Notes under the pieces: generated by a model
The model's input: the letters and a program-made list of their open reading frames with translations, nothing else
Told to the model about the DNA's origin: nothing
Database searches by the model: none
Made by a program: the position numbers and the translations under genes
Shown: in pieces, positions 26,177 through 35,224 of the stretch
How positions within the stretch are numbered: position 1 is the first letter of the stretch
Layout of the letters: every line of letters starts with the position of its first letter
DNA from: Bradyrhizobium sp. Arg816
Lineage (GTDB): Bacteria; Pseudomonadota; Alphaproteobacteria; Rhizobiales; Xanthobacteraceae
Assembly: GCF_029989365.1 (NCBI RefSeq)
Contig: NZ_JAPRAQ010000017.1
Span: 62,001-126,000 of the forward strand
Length of the DNA: 64,000 nt
Direction: 5' to 3'

Positions 26177-26704
26177 ATGGCTACAGATAGCGGTCAAAAA
26201 TTCATTCGTCGAAATCGCGCACCACGCGTGCACATCACATACGAAGATCCTTACGACGCCGAGCGGCTGATCGAACTTCCGTTCGTCATGGGCGTCCTCT
26301 CCGACCTTTCCGGCAACAACCCCGGCGTCGAGAAGGCGAAGGTCGAGGAGCGCAAATTCCTCGAGTTCGACATGGACAATTTCGACGGTCGCATGGCGGC
26401 AATCCAGCCCGGCGTGACGGCGCGCGTCGCCAATCGTCTCAGCGACGGATCAGACGAAAAACTTTCGGTCAATCTGCGCTTCAACAAGATGGCCGACTTC
26501 ACTCCCGTGGCCGTCGCCCGCCAGGTGCCGGCTACAGCCAAGCTGCTCGAGGCGCGCGAACAACTTGCCAACCTGCTGCGCTACATGGATGGCAAGGTAG
26601 CCGCCGAGGATCAGCTGAAAAAACTTCTGGCCGATCCTCAACTGATGGCAGCGCTTCGGGAACGTGCGATCAGCCAGTCGACCGAACCTGGCACCGAGAG
26701 CTAA
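26177..26704 (+). CDS. tssB: T6SS contractile sheath small subunit TssB
   Basis: The 175-residue protein contains the TssB/VipA signatures RVHITYEDPYDAERLIELPFVMGVLSDLSG and KFLEFDMDNFDGRMA. It pairs with TssC to build the sheath. ATG 26177 follows GGAACC. The gene ends 16 bases before tssC. Confidence 0.96.
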   Translation: MATDSGQKFIRRNRAPRVHITYEDPYDAERLIELPFVMGVLSDLSGNNPGVEKAKVEERKFLEFDMDNFDGRMAAIQPGVTARVANRLSDGSDEKLSVNLRFNKMADFTPVAVARQVPATAKLLEAREQLANLLRYMDGKVAAEDQLKKLLADPQLMAALRERAISQSTEPGTES

Positions 26705-26720
26705 GGAAGGAACGGGGACC

Positions 26721-28223
26721 ATGGCAAAAGAAGCTGTTCACAAAGAGAGCACCACCCAGGTCAAGACCGTCGAAGCTGACGAGTTTGCCACTCTGCTGAA
26801 GCAAAGCTTCAAACCGCGCACCGAACGCGCAGCGACCGAGGTCGACAACGCGGTATCCACGCTCGTTCAAGAGGCATTGAAGGACTCGAGCGTCATCAAG
26901 TCGGACGTGCTCGACACGATCGAGGAGATGATCGCGCGGATCGACCAGAAGCTGACCGCGCAGATGAACGAGATCATTCACGCACCCGAATTCCAGGCGA
27001 TCGAAAGTACCTGGCGGGGCCTCCACTACCTCGTCTTCAACTCGGAGACCGACGCCAACCTCAAGATCCGGGTCATGAACGTCTCGAAGAACGAGCTGTA
27101 TCGTAATCTGCGGCTTTACCCCGATGCGCGCTGGGACCAGAGCCCATTGTTCAAGCAGATCTACGAATACGAGTTCGGCCAGTTGGGCGGCGAGCCGTTC
27201 GGCTGCCTTATCGGCGACTACTATTTCAGCCACCTCCCCACCGACGTGCAGTTGCTGCGCGATCTCAGCAAGATCGCCGGCGCCGCACACGCCCCCTTCT
27301 TCAGCGGCGCCGAGCCGACGCTGATGGGAATGGATTCGTGGACCGAATTGTCCAACCCTCGCGATATCGGCAAGGTGTTCGACACGCCGGAATATGCCGC
27401 ATGGAAGGGACTGCGCGACCAGGACGACTCGCGTTATCTCGGCCTGTGCATGCCGCGTGCGCTGGGTCGCCTCCCCTACGGCGCGAAATCGGAGCCCGTG
27501 GAGGAGTTCGCCTTCGAGGAGGAGACCGACGGGCACACCGGCGACAAATACGGCTGGATCAACGCCGCCTATGCGATGGCGGTCAACATCAACCGCGCCT
27601 TCAAGGAGTTCGGCTGGTGCACGCGCATCCGCGGTGTGCAATCCGGCGGCGAGGTCATCAATCTGCCGACGCATACATTCCCGACCGACGACGGTGGCGT
27701 CGATCTGAAATGCCCGACCGAGATCGCCATCAGCGATCGCCGCGAGCACGAACTTGCAAAGGCGGGCCTCATCCCGCTGATCCATCGCAAGAACACCGAC
27801 AAGGCCGCCTTCATCGGCGCCCAGTCGCTTTACAAGCCGAAGAAGTATTTCGGCGAGAAGGGCGTGGATGCAACCGCGTCCGACAACCTGTCGTCACGTC
27901 TGCCCTACATGTTCGCAGTGTCCCGCTTTGCGCACTATCTGAAGTGCATGGTTCGCGACAAGATCGGATCCATGAAGGAGAAGGATGAGCTGACGGTCTG
28001 GCTGCAAACCTGGATCAACGAGTACGTTGATGCCAACCCAGCCCTGTCGTCAGAAGCTCAGAAAGCGCGCAAGCCGCTGGCCGCTGCGAAGGTAGAGGTC
28101 ATAGCAAACGAGGAGAACCCGGGATATTACAACGCGCGCTTCTTTCTTCGTCCGCACTTTCAATTGGAAGCGATGGATGTCGGCCTCAGTCTGGTTTCAC
28201 GCCTGCCAGGTCCCAGTTCCTGA
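26721..28223 (+). CDS. tssC: T6SS contractile sheath large subunit TssC
   Basis: The 500-residue protein carries the TssC/VipB signatures FQAIESTWRGLHYLV, PFGCLIGDYYF and NIGRAF-like and ASDNLSSRLPYMFAVSRFAHYLK segments. It is the sheath subunit recognised by ClpV through TssB/TssC. The start is ATG 26721, just after AAGGAAGGAACGGGG, rather than the longer open frame from 26664 that overlaps tssB. Confidence 0.97.
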   Translation: MAKEAVHKESTTQVKTVEADEFATLLKQSFKPRTERAATEVDNAVSTLVQEALKDSSVIKSDVLDTIEEMIARIDQKLTAQMNEIIHAPEFQAIESTWRGLHYLVFNSETDANLKIRVMNVSKNELYRNLRLYPDARWDQSPLFKQIYEYEFGQLGGEPFGCLIGDYYFSHLPTDVQLLRDLSKIAGAAHAPFFSGAEPTLMGMDSWTELSNPRDIGKVFDTPEYAAWKGLRDQDDSRYLGLCMPRALGRLPYGAKSEPVEEFAFEEETDGHTGDKYGWINAAYAMAVNINRAFKEFGWCTRIRGVQSGGEVINLPTHTFPTDDGGVDLKCPTEIAISDRREHELAKAGLIPLIHRKNTDKAAFIGAQSLYKPKKYFGEKGVDATASDNLSSRLPYMFAVSRFAHYLKCMVRDKIGSMKEKDELTVWLQTWINEYVDANPALSSEAQKARKPLAAAKVEVIANEENPGYYNARFFLRPHFQLEAMDVGLSLVSRLPGPSS

Positions 28224-28271
28224 CGCTGCAGCATCGCAACCGTACACACAGAAATTTGAGAGGACCATGCT

Positions 28272-28757
28272 ATGGCTGTCGACATCTTCCTGAAGCTCGA
28301 TCCGATCAAGGGCGAGTCGCTGGACGACAAGCACAAGGACGAAATCGATATTTTGAGCTGGTCGTTTGGCGAGAGCCAGACCGGCACCTTCCACAGCGGA
28401 TCGGGCGGCGGCGCCGGCAAGGTCAGCGTGCAGGATCTCCACTTCACGCACTTCGTTGACAAGGCCACGCCGGAACTTTTCAAGGTCTGCGCAAACGGCA
28501 AGCATATCGACAGCGCGATCCTGACGGTCCGCAAGGCCGGCGAAAACCCGCTGGAATATCTCAAGATCGAGATGAAGCAGGTTCTCGTCACCAGCGTATC
28601 GACAGGCGGATCGCACGGCGAAGATCGCCTTACCGAAAATGTGAGTCTGAACTTCGCGAAGGTCAAGATGATCTACAAGACCCAGACGGAGAAGGGTGGC
28701 GCCGGAGCTTCCCCGACGTTCGGCTGGGATGTCCCTGCCAACAAGGAATGGGCCTGA
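28272..28757 (+). CDS. hcp: T6SS tube protein Hcp (TssD)
   Basis: The 161-residue protein begins MAVDIFLKLDPIKGESLDDKH and has the EIDILSWSFGESQTG and VQDLHFTHFVDKATPELFK strands of Hcp. Hcp rings stack into the inner tube and may also carry small effectors. It follows tssC by 48 bases. It is succeeded by two strong hairpins before tssE, which would favour high hcp message levels. Confidence 0.96.
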   Translation: MAVDIFLKLDPIKGESLDDKHKDEIDILSWSFGESQTGTFHSGSGGGAGKVSVQDLHFTHFVDKATPELFKVCANGKHIDSAILTVRKAGENPLEYLKIEMKQVLVTSVSTGGSHGEDRLTENVSLNFAKVKMIYKTQTEKGGAGASPTFGWDVPANKEWA

Positions 28758-28773
28758 TTGTCGGCCCCTCGCC

Positions 28774-28805
28774 TGGCGCCGGTTGCGAATGGCGAACCGG
28801 CGCCA
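28774..28805 (+). terminator. Strong hairpin downstream of hcp
   Basis: An 11-bp perfect inverted repeat (TGGCGCCGGTT / AACCGGCGCCA) with a 10-base loop lies 17 bases after the hcp stop. There is no run of T on the plus strand, so it is probably a processing or attenuation structure rather than a full terminator. This would fit Hcp being needed in far greater amounts than TssE-H. Confidence 0.6.
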
Positions 28806-28808
28806 AGC

Positions 28809-28828
28809 GGTGCGATTTTGATCGCACC
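28809..28828 (+). terminator. Second hairpin downstream of hcp
   Basis: A 7-bp perfect stem (GGTGCGA / TCGCACC) with a 6-base loop lies four bases beyond the larger hairpin. Together the two structures probably stabilise or partly terminate the transcript between hcp and tssE. Confidence 0.5.
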
Positions 28829-28936
28829 TCTCGTCCGGCCCGGTTGCGGGCCCGAAAGCCTGCTGGGCGACGTCAAGTCGGACACCAACGAGCGCCCCCG
28901 AGATTGCATGCGAGTTGGGCGTCATGGGGACCGTGA

Positions 28937-29485
28937 ATGACCATTGCACCAAAGAAGGATCGGCTCTCTCCCCCATTGATGCTGGCATTTCGCTCGGCCC
29001 ATGAAGCGCGCGACGCACGCAAGAAGCTCAATCTGCGCGATGAGTCTGGCGAGCGGGTCATTGCAGGGCGGCGGAGCGCGGGCCGTTTTCCAATCTCGGA
29101 AACGTTGCTCCGGCGCGAGGTCTCCCATGACCTCGAAACGCTCCTCAATACCATTGCCCTGGAATCGACCCTGGATCTGAACGGCCGCGATTGCGTCCGA
29201 ACCTCAATCCTGAACTTTGGCTTCCCTGATATTGCCCATCGTTCGATCGACGAGGTCGCCGACGACGAGCTCACCGACGCGTTGCGCGCGACGCTCACGA
29301 CCTATGAACCGAGGCTTGATCGCAACACCATCCGGGTCCGACGCGACGGTTCGGTCGGCCCCGAGCAACTCAAGCTGCGCTTCATCGTTCACGCCGACCT
29401 GAAGGCCGAACCGCTCAACGTCCCCGTGGAGTTCGTCGCCGACGTCGACCTCGACAGCGGCGATATCCAGATCAACCGACTTTAG
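28937..29485 (+). CDS. tssE: T6SS baseplate subunit TssE (gp25-like)
   Basis: The 182-residue protein contains the gp25-like core. LLRREVSHDLETLLNTIAL, TSILNFGFPD and EPRLDRNTIRVRRDG are typical TssE segments. It is a baseplate wedge component. One base separates its stop from the tssF start, so the two are coupled. The 179 bases upstream hold the two hairpins after hcp and no gene. Confidence 0.93.
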   Translation: MTIAPKKDRLSPPLMLAFRSAHEARDARKKLNLRDESGERVIAGRRSAGRFPISETLLRREVSHDLETLLNTIALESTLDLNGRDCVRTSILNFGFPDIAHRSIDEVADDELTDALRATLTTYEPRLDRNTIRVRRDGSVGPEQLKLRFIVHADLKAEPLNVPVEFVADVDLDSGDIQINRL

Positions 29486-29486
29486 C

Positions 29487-31454
29487 ATGAACCGCGAATT
29501 CCTGGATTTTTACAATCGTGAACTGTCACTGCTCTACGAGCAGGCCGGGGATTTCGCCGAAGAGTATCCCGGCATCGCGGAACGCCTCGGTGGGCTGATC
29601 CGGGATCGCTCGGATCCCATGATCGCAGGATTGCTGGAAGGTGCTGCATTTCTCGCCGCTCGCGTTCAGCTCAAGCTCAAGCACGAGTTCCCGGAATTCA
29701 CTGCAAACCTGCTCGAGCAACTGGTTCCGAATTACCTTGCCCCGACTCCGTCGGCCATGCTGGTCACGGCACGCCCCCCCTATGCCGACCCAGCGCTACG
29801 CGATGGCAAGAAGATCGCGCGCGGCGCCTATTTCGATGCCACCTACCGCGAGAGAGAACGAAGTCTTTCCTGCCGATTTCGACTTTGCCGCGATGTCGCT
29901 CTTTGGCCATTTGACGTCACCGGCGCCGAATACTTCTCGACGGCAGGCGCGCTGCAGGCGCTCGGGATTCCCGTCGGCGGCGACGTCATCGCGGGGCTCA
30001 GGCTGTCGTTGACTCACCGTACCGCGGCCCGGCTCGATGAGGAGCTGCCGGACGCAGAGGCCAGGGCCAAGCCGGAAACCTGGTTTGCAGGCTGCCGCAC
30101 GAGCGAGCTTCCGATCTACCTTTCAGGCGCGGAATCCGACGCCATCGCGCTTTACGAGCAATTGATCTCGAACTGCAGGGGCGTCTACTTCCGGCATCTC
30201 GATGATTTCGGCGATCCGGTGGTGACTCGTGCGCCCCATGACTGCGTGCAGCAGATTGGTTTCGACGAGAACGAGTCGCTGTTTCCCAACGACAACCGGG
30301 TCTTTCGCGGCTCGGAGCTGCTGCGGGAATATTTCATGTTTCCACGCAAGTTCCTCGGCTTCAACCTGACGGGACTTCGCAGCGTGATGCCACGGCTGCG
30401 CAGCAAGTCGATCGATATCGTCTTCGCGTTCGATGAACACAATTCACGGCTTGCCGCCGCGGTGCGTCCCGATACCTTCAGGCTCTATACCGCGCCGGCG
30501 ATCAACCTGTTCGAGAAGACGAGCGATCGCATCCCCGTCAAGTCGAATACGCACGAGTACCATGTGGTGCCCGATCGCAGCCGCTATCTGGAATACGAAC
30601 CGCACCAGGTGCTCGAAGTCTACGCGCACTTTCCGGCCGACAAGGACAAGCGGCCGGTGCGCCCGCTGTATTCGGCCGCCGTCGACCGGACCAGCGGATC
30701 GGTCGAGGGGCTTTATTTCACCGTTCGACGGTTGCCCCGGCGCCGCACGGTGGGAGAAAAGACCTATGGCGCATCCTCGGACTACACAGGGACGGATATG
30801 TTCCTGTCACTGCTAGAGCCCGGTGAACTTAGCGGCGAAGGCGCGGTCGCCGAACTCAGCGTCCGGGCGCTGTGCTCCAACCGGCATCTCACGGAACACT
30901 TGCCGGTCGGCCAGGGCGGCGCCGACTTCCGCCTGCTGGACGATACTTCCCTTGATCTGATGTGCGTCGCCGGTCCCACCCGACCACGCGAACCGATCGT
31001 GGCCCAGATGCGCAGCCGCAGCGAGATCGCGAACAGCGGAATCGTCAGCTGGCGGCTGATCAACATGCTGAGCCTGAACTATCTAGGCCTCGTCGAGCGC
31101 GGTGGCGGCAAGAACGCCGGAGCCCTGCGCGAAATGCTGTCCTTGTTCGCCGACCAATTCGACGACGCCACGGAACGCAAGATCCGCGGCGTGCGCAGCA
31201 TAGAAAGCCGGCCCGTCGTACGGCGGGTGCGCGAGCGCACCGGCAGCGGCGCAGCGCGCGGCCTGGAGATTACTATCACGCTCGACGAGAAGGCATTCGA
31301 GGGCAGCGGCGTGTTCTTGCTCGGAGCCGTGCTGGAGCGCTTCTTCGCCGACTATTCGGGCTTCAATACCTTCACACAGACGGTCGTCTCGACGCCGGAG
31401 CGCGGCGAGATCATGCGTTGGCCGCCGCGCATGGGCACGCGGAGACCTCTATGA
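29487..31454 (+). CDS. tssF: T6SS baseplate subunit TssF
   Basis: The 655-residue protein begins MNREFLDFYNRELSLLYEQAGDFAEEYPGIAERL, the standard TssF opening. It has SVMPRLRSKSIDIVFAFDE and DRTSGSVEGLYFTVRRLPRR later. TssF with TssE, TssG and TssK forms the baseplate wedge. It is coupled to tssE (one-base gap) and overlaps tssG by ATGA. Confidence 0.95.
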   Translation: MNREFLDFYNRELSLLYEQAGDFAEEYPGIAERLGGLIRDRSDPMIAGLLEGAAFLAARVQLKLKHEFPEFTANLLEQLVPNYLAPTPSAMLVTARPPYADPALRDGKKIARGAYFDATYRERERSLSCRFRLCRDVALWPFDVTGAEYFSTAGALQALGIPVGGDVIAGLRLSLTHRTAARLDEELPDAEARAKPETWFAGCRTSELPIYLSGAESDAIALYEQLISNCRGVYFRHLDDFGDPVVTRAPHDCVQQIGFDENESLFPNDNRVFRGSELLREYFMFPRKFLGFNLTGLRSVMPRLRSKSIDIVFAFDEHNSRLAAAVRPDTFRLYTAPAINLFEKTSDRIPVKSNTHEYHVVPDRSRYLEYEPHQVLEVYAHFPADKDKRPVRPLYSAAVDRTSGSVEGLYFTVRRLPRRRTVGEKTYGASSDYTGTDMFLSLLEPGELSGEGAVAELSVRALCSNRHLTEHLPVGQGGADFRLLDDTSLDLMCVAGPTRPREPIVAQMRSRSEIANSGIVSWRLINMLSLNYLGLVERGGGKNAGALREMLSLFADQFDDATERKIRGVRSIESRPVVRRVRERTGSGAARGLEITITLDEKAFEGSGVFLLGAVLERFFADYSGFNTFTQTVVSTPERGEIMRWPPRMGTRRPL

Positions 31455-32482
31455 CGCTGATCGACCAGATGAAGGCGGAGCCCTGGCGGTTCGATTTCTT
31501 TAATGCGCTGCGCCAGCTCGAGCGCGCCAACTCGGATCGACCGCGGATCGGTGACAGTGCTGCACGCCGCGAGGAGTATATCGACCTCGGCCAAGTGCCC
31601 TATCTGGAGTTCCCCGCCTCCAACCTTGCGGCGGTCGACGACCCGGGTGGCCGGCTCAGGATACTCGTCAAATTTCTCGGTCTCCTGGGGCCGCAGGGCG
31701 CGCTGCCGCTTGCCACCACCGACGAAAGCCTCAGTTGGTGGCTGATGCGGGATGACGCCTTCCCGCGCTTTCTCGATCTGCTCAACGGGCGCTTCCTGCA
31801 ACTCTTCTTTCGCGCCTGGGCCGATGCGCGGCCGATCGCTCAGCACGACCGTCCGGCGGATGATCGCTTCATTGCCTATGTCGGCTCCTTTGCCGGCCTC
31901 GGCTCCGACGTTTTCGCCGGTCGAGACACCGTACCGGACATGGCGAAGCTCAGCTTTGCCGGACTGATCTCCCCCAGAGCGAAGTGTGCGTCACGGTTGA
32001 CGCGGTTCCTGCAGGGGCTGTTCGACGTCAAGGTCGAGATCGACGAATTTGTCGGCACCTGGCTGTCATTCGACCCAGGTCATTGCAGCCGGCTTGGCGG
32101 AACCCATGCCAGGCTCGGCCGGGACGCTCTTCTGGGCTCACGCGTATTCAGCGTCGAGGACAAGATCAGGGTGCGAGTCTTCGTCAAGAATTTCAGCCAG
32201 TACGAACAGTTCTTGCCGACCGAAGCGCGCAACTTGTCGGAGCCTCTGGCGGACGCCGTGTTCTTCTATATCGGCGACGAATTGGAATGGGAGGTGGAGC
32301 TCGCCATTCCGGCGGGAGAGGTCGTCCCGGTCAGGCTCGGACAGAGCGGACGACTTGGATGGACCACCTGGGTCTCGCCGAACTGGACTTCCACGGAAGA
32401 ATATCGCCGCGATGCCCGCTTTCAGCTCGGCGAGCGCTTGAGCGCCCGTCGGGTCGCCGCAGCCGATGCCCCGGCGATTTGA
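31451..32482 (+). CDS. tssG: T6SS baseplate subunit TssG
   Basis: The 343-residue protein begins MTLIDQMKAEPWRFDFFNALRQLER, the conserved TssG opening, and has EFPASNLAAVDDP and LSFAGLISPRAKCASRLTRFLQGLFDVKVEI. ATG 31451 overlaps the tssF stop (ATGA), which fixes the start; the longer open frame from 30962 is inside tssF. It is 97 bases before clpV. Confidence 0.95.
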   Translation: MTLIDQMKAEPWRFDFFNALRQLERANSDRPRIGDSAARREEYIDLGQVPYLEFPASNLAAVDDPGGRLRILVKFLGLLGPQGALPLATTDESLSWWLMRDDAFPRFLDLLNGRFLQLFFRAWADARPIAQHDRPADDRFIAYVGSFAGLGSDVFAGRDTVPDMAKLSFAGLISPRAKCASRLTRFLQGLFDVKVEIDEFVGTWLSFDPGHCSRLGGTHARLGRDALLGSRVFSVEDKIRVRVFVKNFSQYEQFLPTEARNLSEPLADAVFFYIGDELEWEVELAIPAGEVVPVRLGQSGRLGWTTWVSPNWTSTEEYRRDARFQLGERLSARRVAAADAPAI

Positions 32483-32579
32483 ACCTATCCGCAGCGCCGA
32501 TTGCCTAAAGCTATGGGATTCGATGAAATTTCCGCTTGATGCCAGGCATCCGCGGATGGATTAAGCAGGAGGATCCGCC

Positions 32580-35219
32580 GTGACCGACATCAGCATCGAG
32601 GCTGTAACGGGCAAGCTGAACCGGGCCGGCTATGATGCCTTCATACAGGCCCTGCGCCACGCAAAGAGCGCCGGCAATCGCAACGTCGAGCTAGCGCACT
32701 GGCTGTTTCATATCCTGCAGCAGGAACGCAACGATCTCAGCCTTTCGGTCGATCATTACAAGCTCGACCGGGCACGCTTGTTGTCGGATCTTGCCGGCGT
32801 GATCAATGGCTTTCGTAAGAACGAAACCGACATGCCGGGCGTCGCCAATCCGGTCATCGATCTGCTCGATCGGGGCTGGCACTATGCCACGCTGTTCTTT
32901 GGCGAGACCCAGATCCGCACCGGTCATCTGCTCGTGGCGGGCCTGAAATCGAACGATATTCGTCGCACGCTGAACAACCTCTCGCAGGAATTCGCCAAGG
33001 TCAACGTCGACGCACTCGCCGCGGAGCGCCGCAACGTCTGGGCCGGCTCCGACGAGGAGACCATGCGGCCGATGGACGGTTCGGGCCTGGTCGGCGCGGG
33101 CACGGAAGGCGCGGCCCAAGCGGGTCCCAAGGGGACGACGCCGCTCGACCGGTTCTCGCAGGATCTCACCGCCAAGGCCAAATCGGGTGAGATGGATCCG
33201 ATCCTTGGCCGGGACGAAGAAATCCGCCAACTGATCGACGTGTTGATGCGACGGCGGCAGAACAATCCAATTCTTACCGGCGAGGCTGGCGTCGGCAAGA
33301 CCGCAGTTGTCGAGGGATTCGCCCAGCGGATCGCCGCCGGCGACGTGCCGCCACCGCTCCGCGGTGTAAGGCTTTGTGCGCTCGACATCGGCCTGATGCA
33401 GGCCGGTGCTTCCATGAAGGGCGAGTTTGAGCAGCGCTTGCGCTCGGTGATCGACGAGGTCCAGAGCTCACCCACCCCCATCATCCTGTTCATCGATGAA
33501 GCCCACACATTGATCGGCGCCGGCGGCGCGGCCGGCACCGGTGATGCGGCCAATCTCCTGAAACCTCCCCTTGCCCGTGGCACGCTGCGCACGATCGCTG
33601 CCACCACATGGGCGGAATATCGTCAGTATATCGAGAAAGATCCCGCGCTCACACGACGCTTCCAGCCGATCCAGATCGATGAACCGGAAGTGGAGACCTG
33701 CTGCATCATGCTGCGCGGACTTCTCGGTCCGATGGAAAAGCACCACGGCGTTCGCATCTCGGATGCTGCGATCGTCGCAGCGGTCAACCTGTCCCACCGC
33801 TACATTCCTTCACGGCAGTTGCCGGACAAGGCGGTCAGCCTGCTTGATACCGCCTCGGCGCGCGTGGCCATCAGCCAGAGCGCGACGCCAGCCCTGATCG
33901 AGGATGCACGCGTTGCGATTACCGCTCGTGAAGCTGAAAAATCGGCACTCGTCAGCGACAGCGATCTTGGGCTTAAGGACAGCGACCGCATCACGGCGAT
34001 CGACAACGACATTGCGGCACTGAAGGACAAGCTGACGAACCTCGAAGCCGATTGGGCCGCAGAGCAGGAACTCGTCAAGGACATCCGGAGCATCCGAGAG
34101 ATTCTGTCCCAGCCCAAAGAAGGCGAAGATCCGGCTGTCAGGCGCGCGGAGTTGCGCGGCAAGTTCGACATACTTGAGAGCATCCATCCGGAGAAGCGGA
34201 TGGTCTATGCCCATGTAGACCAGCAATCGGTGGCGTCCGTTGTCTCTGACTGGACCGGCATCCCGGTCGGCCGGATGATGCGCGACGAGATCGAAACCGT
34301 GCTGAAGCTACCGGAGATCCTCAACCGCCGCGTCGTCGGCCAGTCTCATGGGCTGACGATGATCGCCAAGCGAATCGAGACCAGCCGCGCCAAACTGGAC
34401 AACCCTTCGAAGCCGATCGGCGTGTTCATGCTGGCTGGTCCATCCGGCGTGGGCAAGACTGAAACCGCCCTGGCGCTTGCCGAGACCCTTTACGGCGGCG
34501 AGCAGAACATGATCACGATCAACATGTCGGAGTTCCAGGAAGCGCACACCGTCTCGACCTTGAAGGGTGCACCTCCCGGCTATGTCGGTTATGGCGAAGG
34601 TGGACGCCTCACCGAGGCTGTCCGGCGCAAGCCCTACAGCGTCATCCTGCTCGACGAGGTGGAGAAGGCTCATCCCGACGTCCACGAGATCTTCTTTCAG
34701 GTGTTCGACAAGGGAACCATGGAGGACGGCAACGGGCGACGGATCGACTTCAAGAACACCCTGATCATCCTTACTACCAACGTCGGCACCGATCTGATCA
34801 TGGGCCTCTCGCGCGATCCACGGTATCGCAGCGAGCCGGAAGAGCTCGCCAAGTTGCTGAGGCCGGAATTGCTGAAGGTGTTTCCCGCAGCACTGCTCGG
34901 ACGCATCGTCTCGATACCGTACTTCCCGCTATCCGACGAGATGCTCGCCGGGATCGTTCGGTTACAGCTCGACCGGATCGGACGACGCCTCCGCGACAAT
35001 CATAACGCGTCCTTCGACTACGATGACGCGGTCGTGGAGCACATTGTGTCACGTTGCAACGACCCGGATTCCGGCGGGCGAATGATTGACAACATCATCA
35101 CCAACACCCTGCTCCCGGAGCTGTCGCGCGAGTTCCTCAGCAAGTCGCTTGCCAAGGAAGAAATCAAGCAAGCGCGGGTCTCGATTGAGAACGACAAATT
35201 CGCATATTCGTGGAATTGA
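32580..35219 (+). CDS. clpV: T6SS sheath disassembly ATPase ClpV (TssH)
   Basis: The 879-residue AAA+ protein has an N-terminal Clp-type domain and two ATPase modules. Walker A motifs are at GEAGVGKTA (234-242) and GPSGVGKTE (about 620-628). A middle domain coiled coil is present, and LFIDEAHTLIGAGGAAGTGDAANLLKP lies in the first module. ClpV recycles contracted TssB/TssC sheath. The start has GGAGGA upstream. It is followed by the methyltransferase gene after only five bases. Confidence 0.96.
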   Translation: MTDISIEAVTGKLNRAGYDAFIQALRHAKSAGNRNVELAHWLFHILQQERNDLSLSVDHYKLDRARLLSDLAGVINGFRKNETDMPGVANPVIDLLDRGWHYATLFFGETQIRTGHLLVAGLKSNDIRRTLNNLSQEFAKVNVDALAAERRNVWAGSDEETMRPMDGSGLVGAGTEGAAQAGPKGTTPLDRFSQDLTAKAKSGEMDPILGRDEEIRQLIDVLMRRRQNNPILTGEAGVGKTAVVEGFAQRIAAGDVPPPLRGVRLCALDIGLMQAGASMKGEFEQRLRSVIDEVQSSPTPIILFIDEAHTLIGAGGAAGTGDAANLLKPPLARGTLRTIAATTWAEYRQYIEKDPALTRRFQPIQIDEPEVETCCIMLRGLLGPMEKHHGVRISDAAIVAAVNLSHRYIPSRQLPDKAVSLLDTASARVAISQSATPALIEDARVAITAREAEKSALVSDSDLGLKDSDRITAIDNDIAALKDKLTNLEADWAAEQELVKDIRSIREILSQPKEGEDPAVRRAELRGKFDILESIHPEKRMVYAHVDQQSVASVVSDWTGIPVGRMMRDEIETVLKLPEILNRRVVGQSHGLTMIAKRIETSRAKLDNPSKPIGVFMLAGPSGVGKTETALALAETLYGGEQNMITINMSEFQEAHTVSTLKGAPPGYVGYGEGGRLTEAVRRKPYSVILLDEVEKAHPDVHEIFFQVFDKGTMEDGNGRRIDFKNTLIILTTNVGTDLIMGLSRDPRYRSEPEELAKLLRPELLKVFPAALLGRIVSIPYFPLSDEMLAGIVRLQLDRIGRRLRDNHNASFDYDDAVVEHIVSRCNDPDSGGRMIDNIITNTLLPELSREFLSKSLAKEEIKQARVSIENDKFAYSWN

Positions 35220-35224
35220 GAGCG

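Noticed and set aside
26670..27785. 371-codon minus-strand frame opposite tssC
   Set aside because: Antisense shadow of a confidently identified gene.
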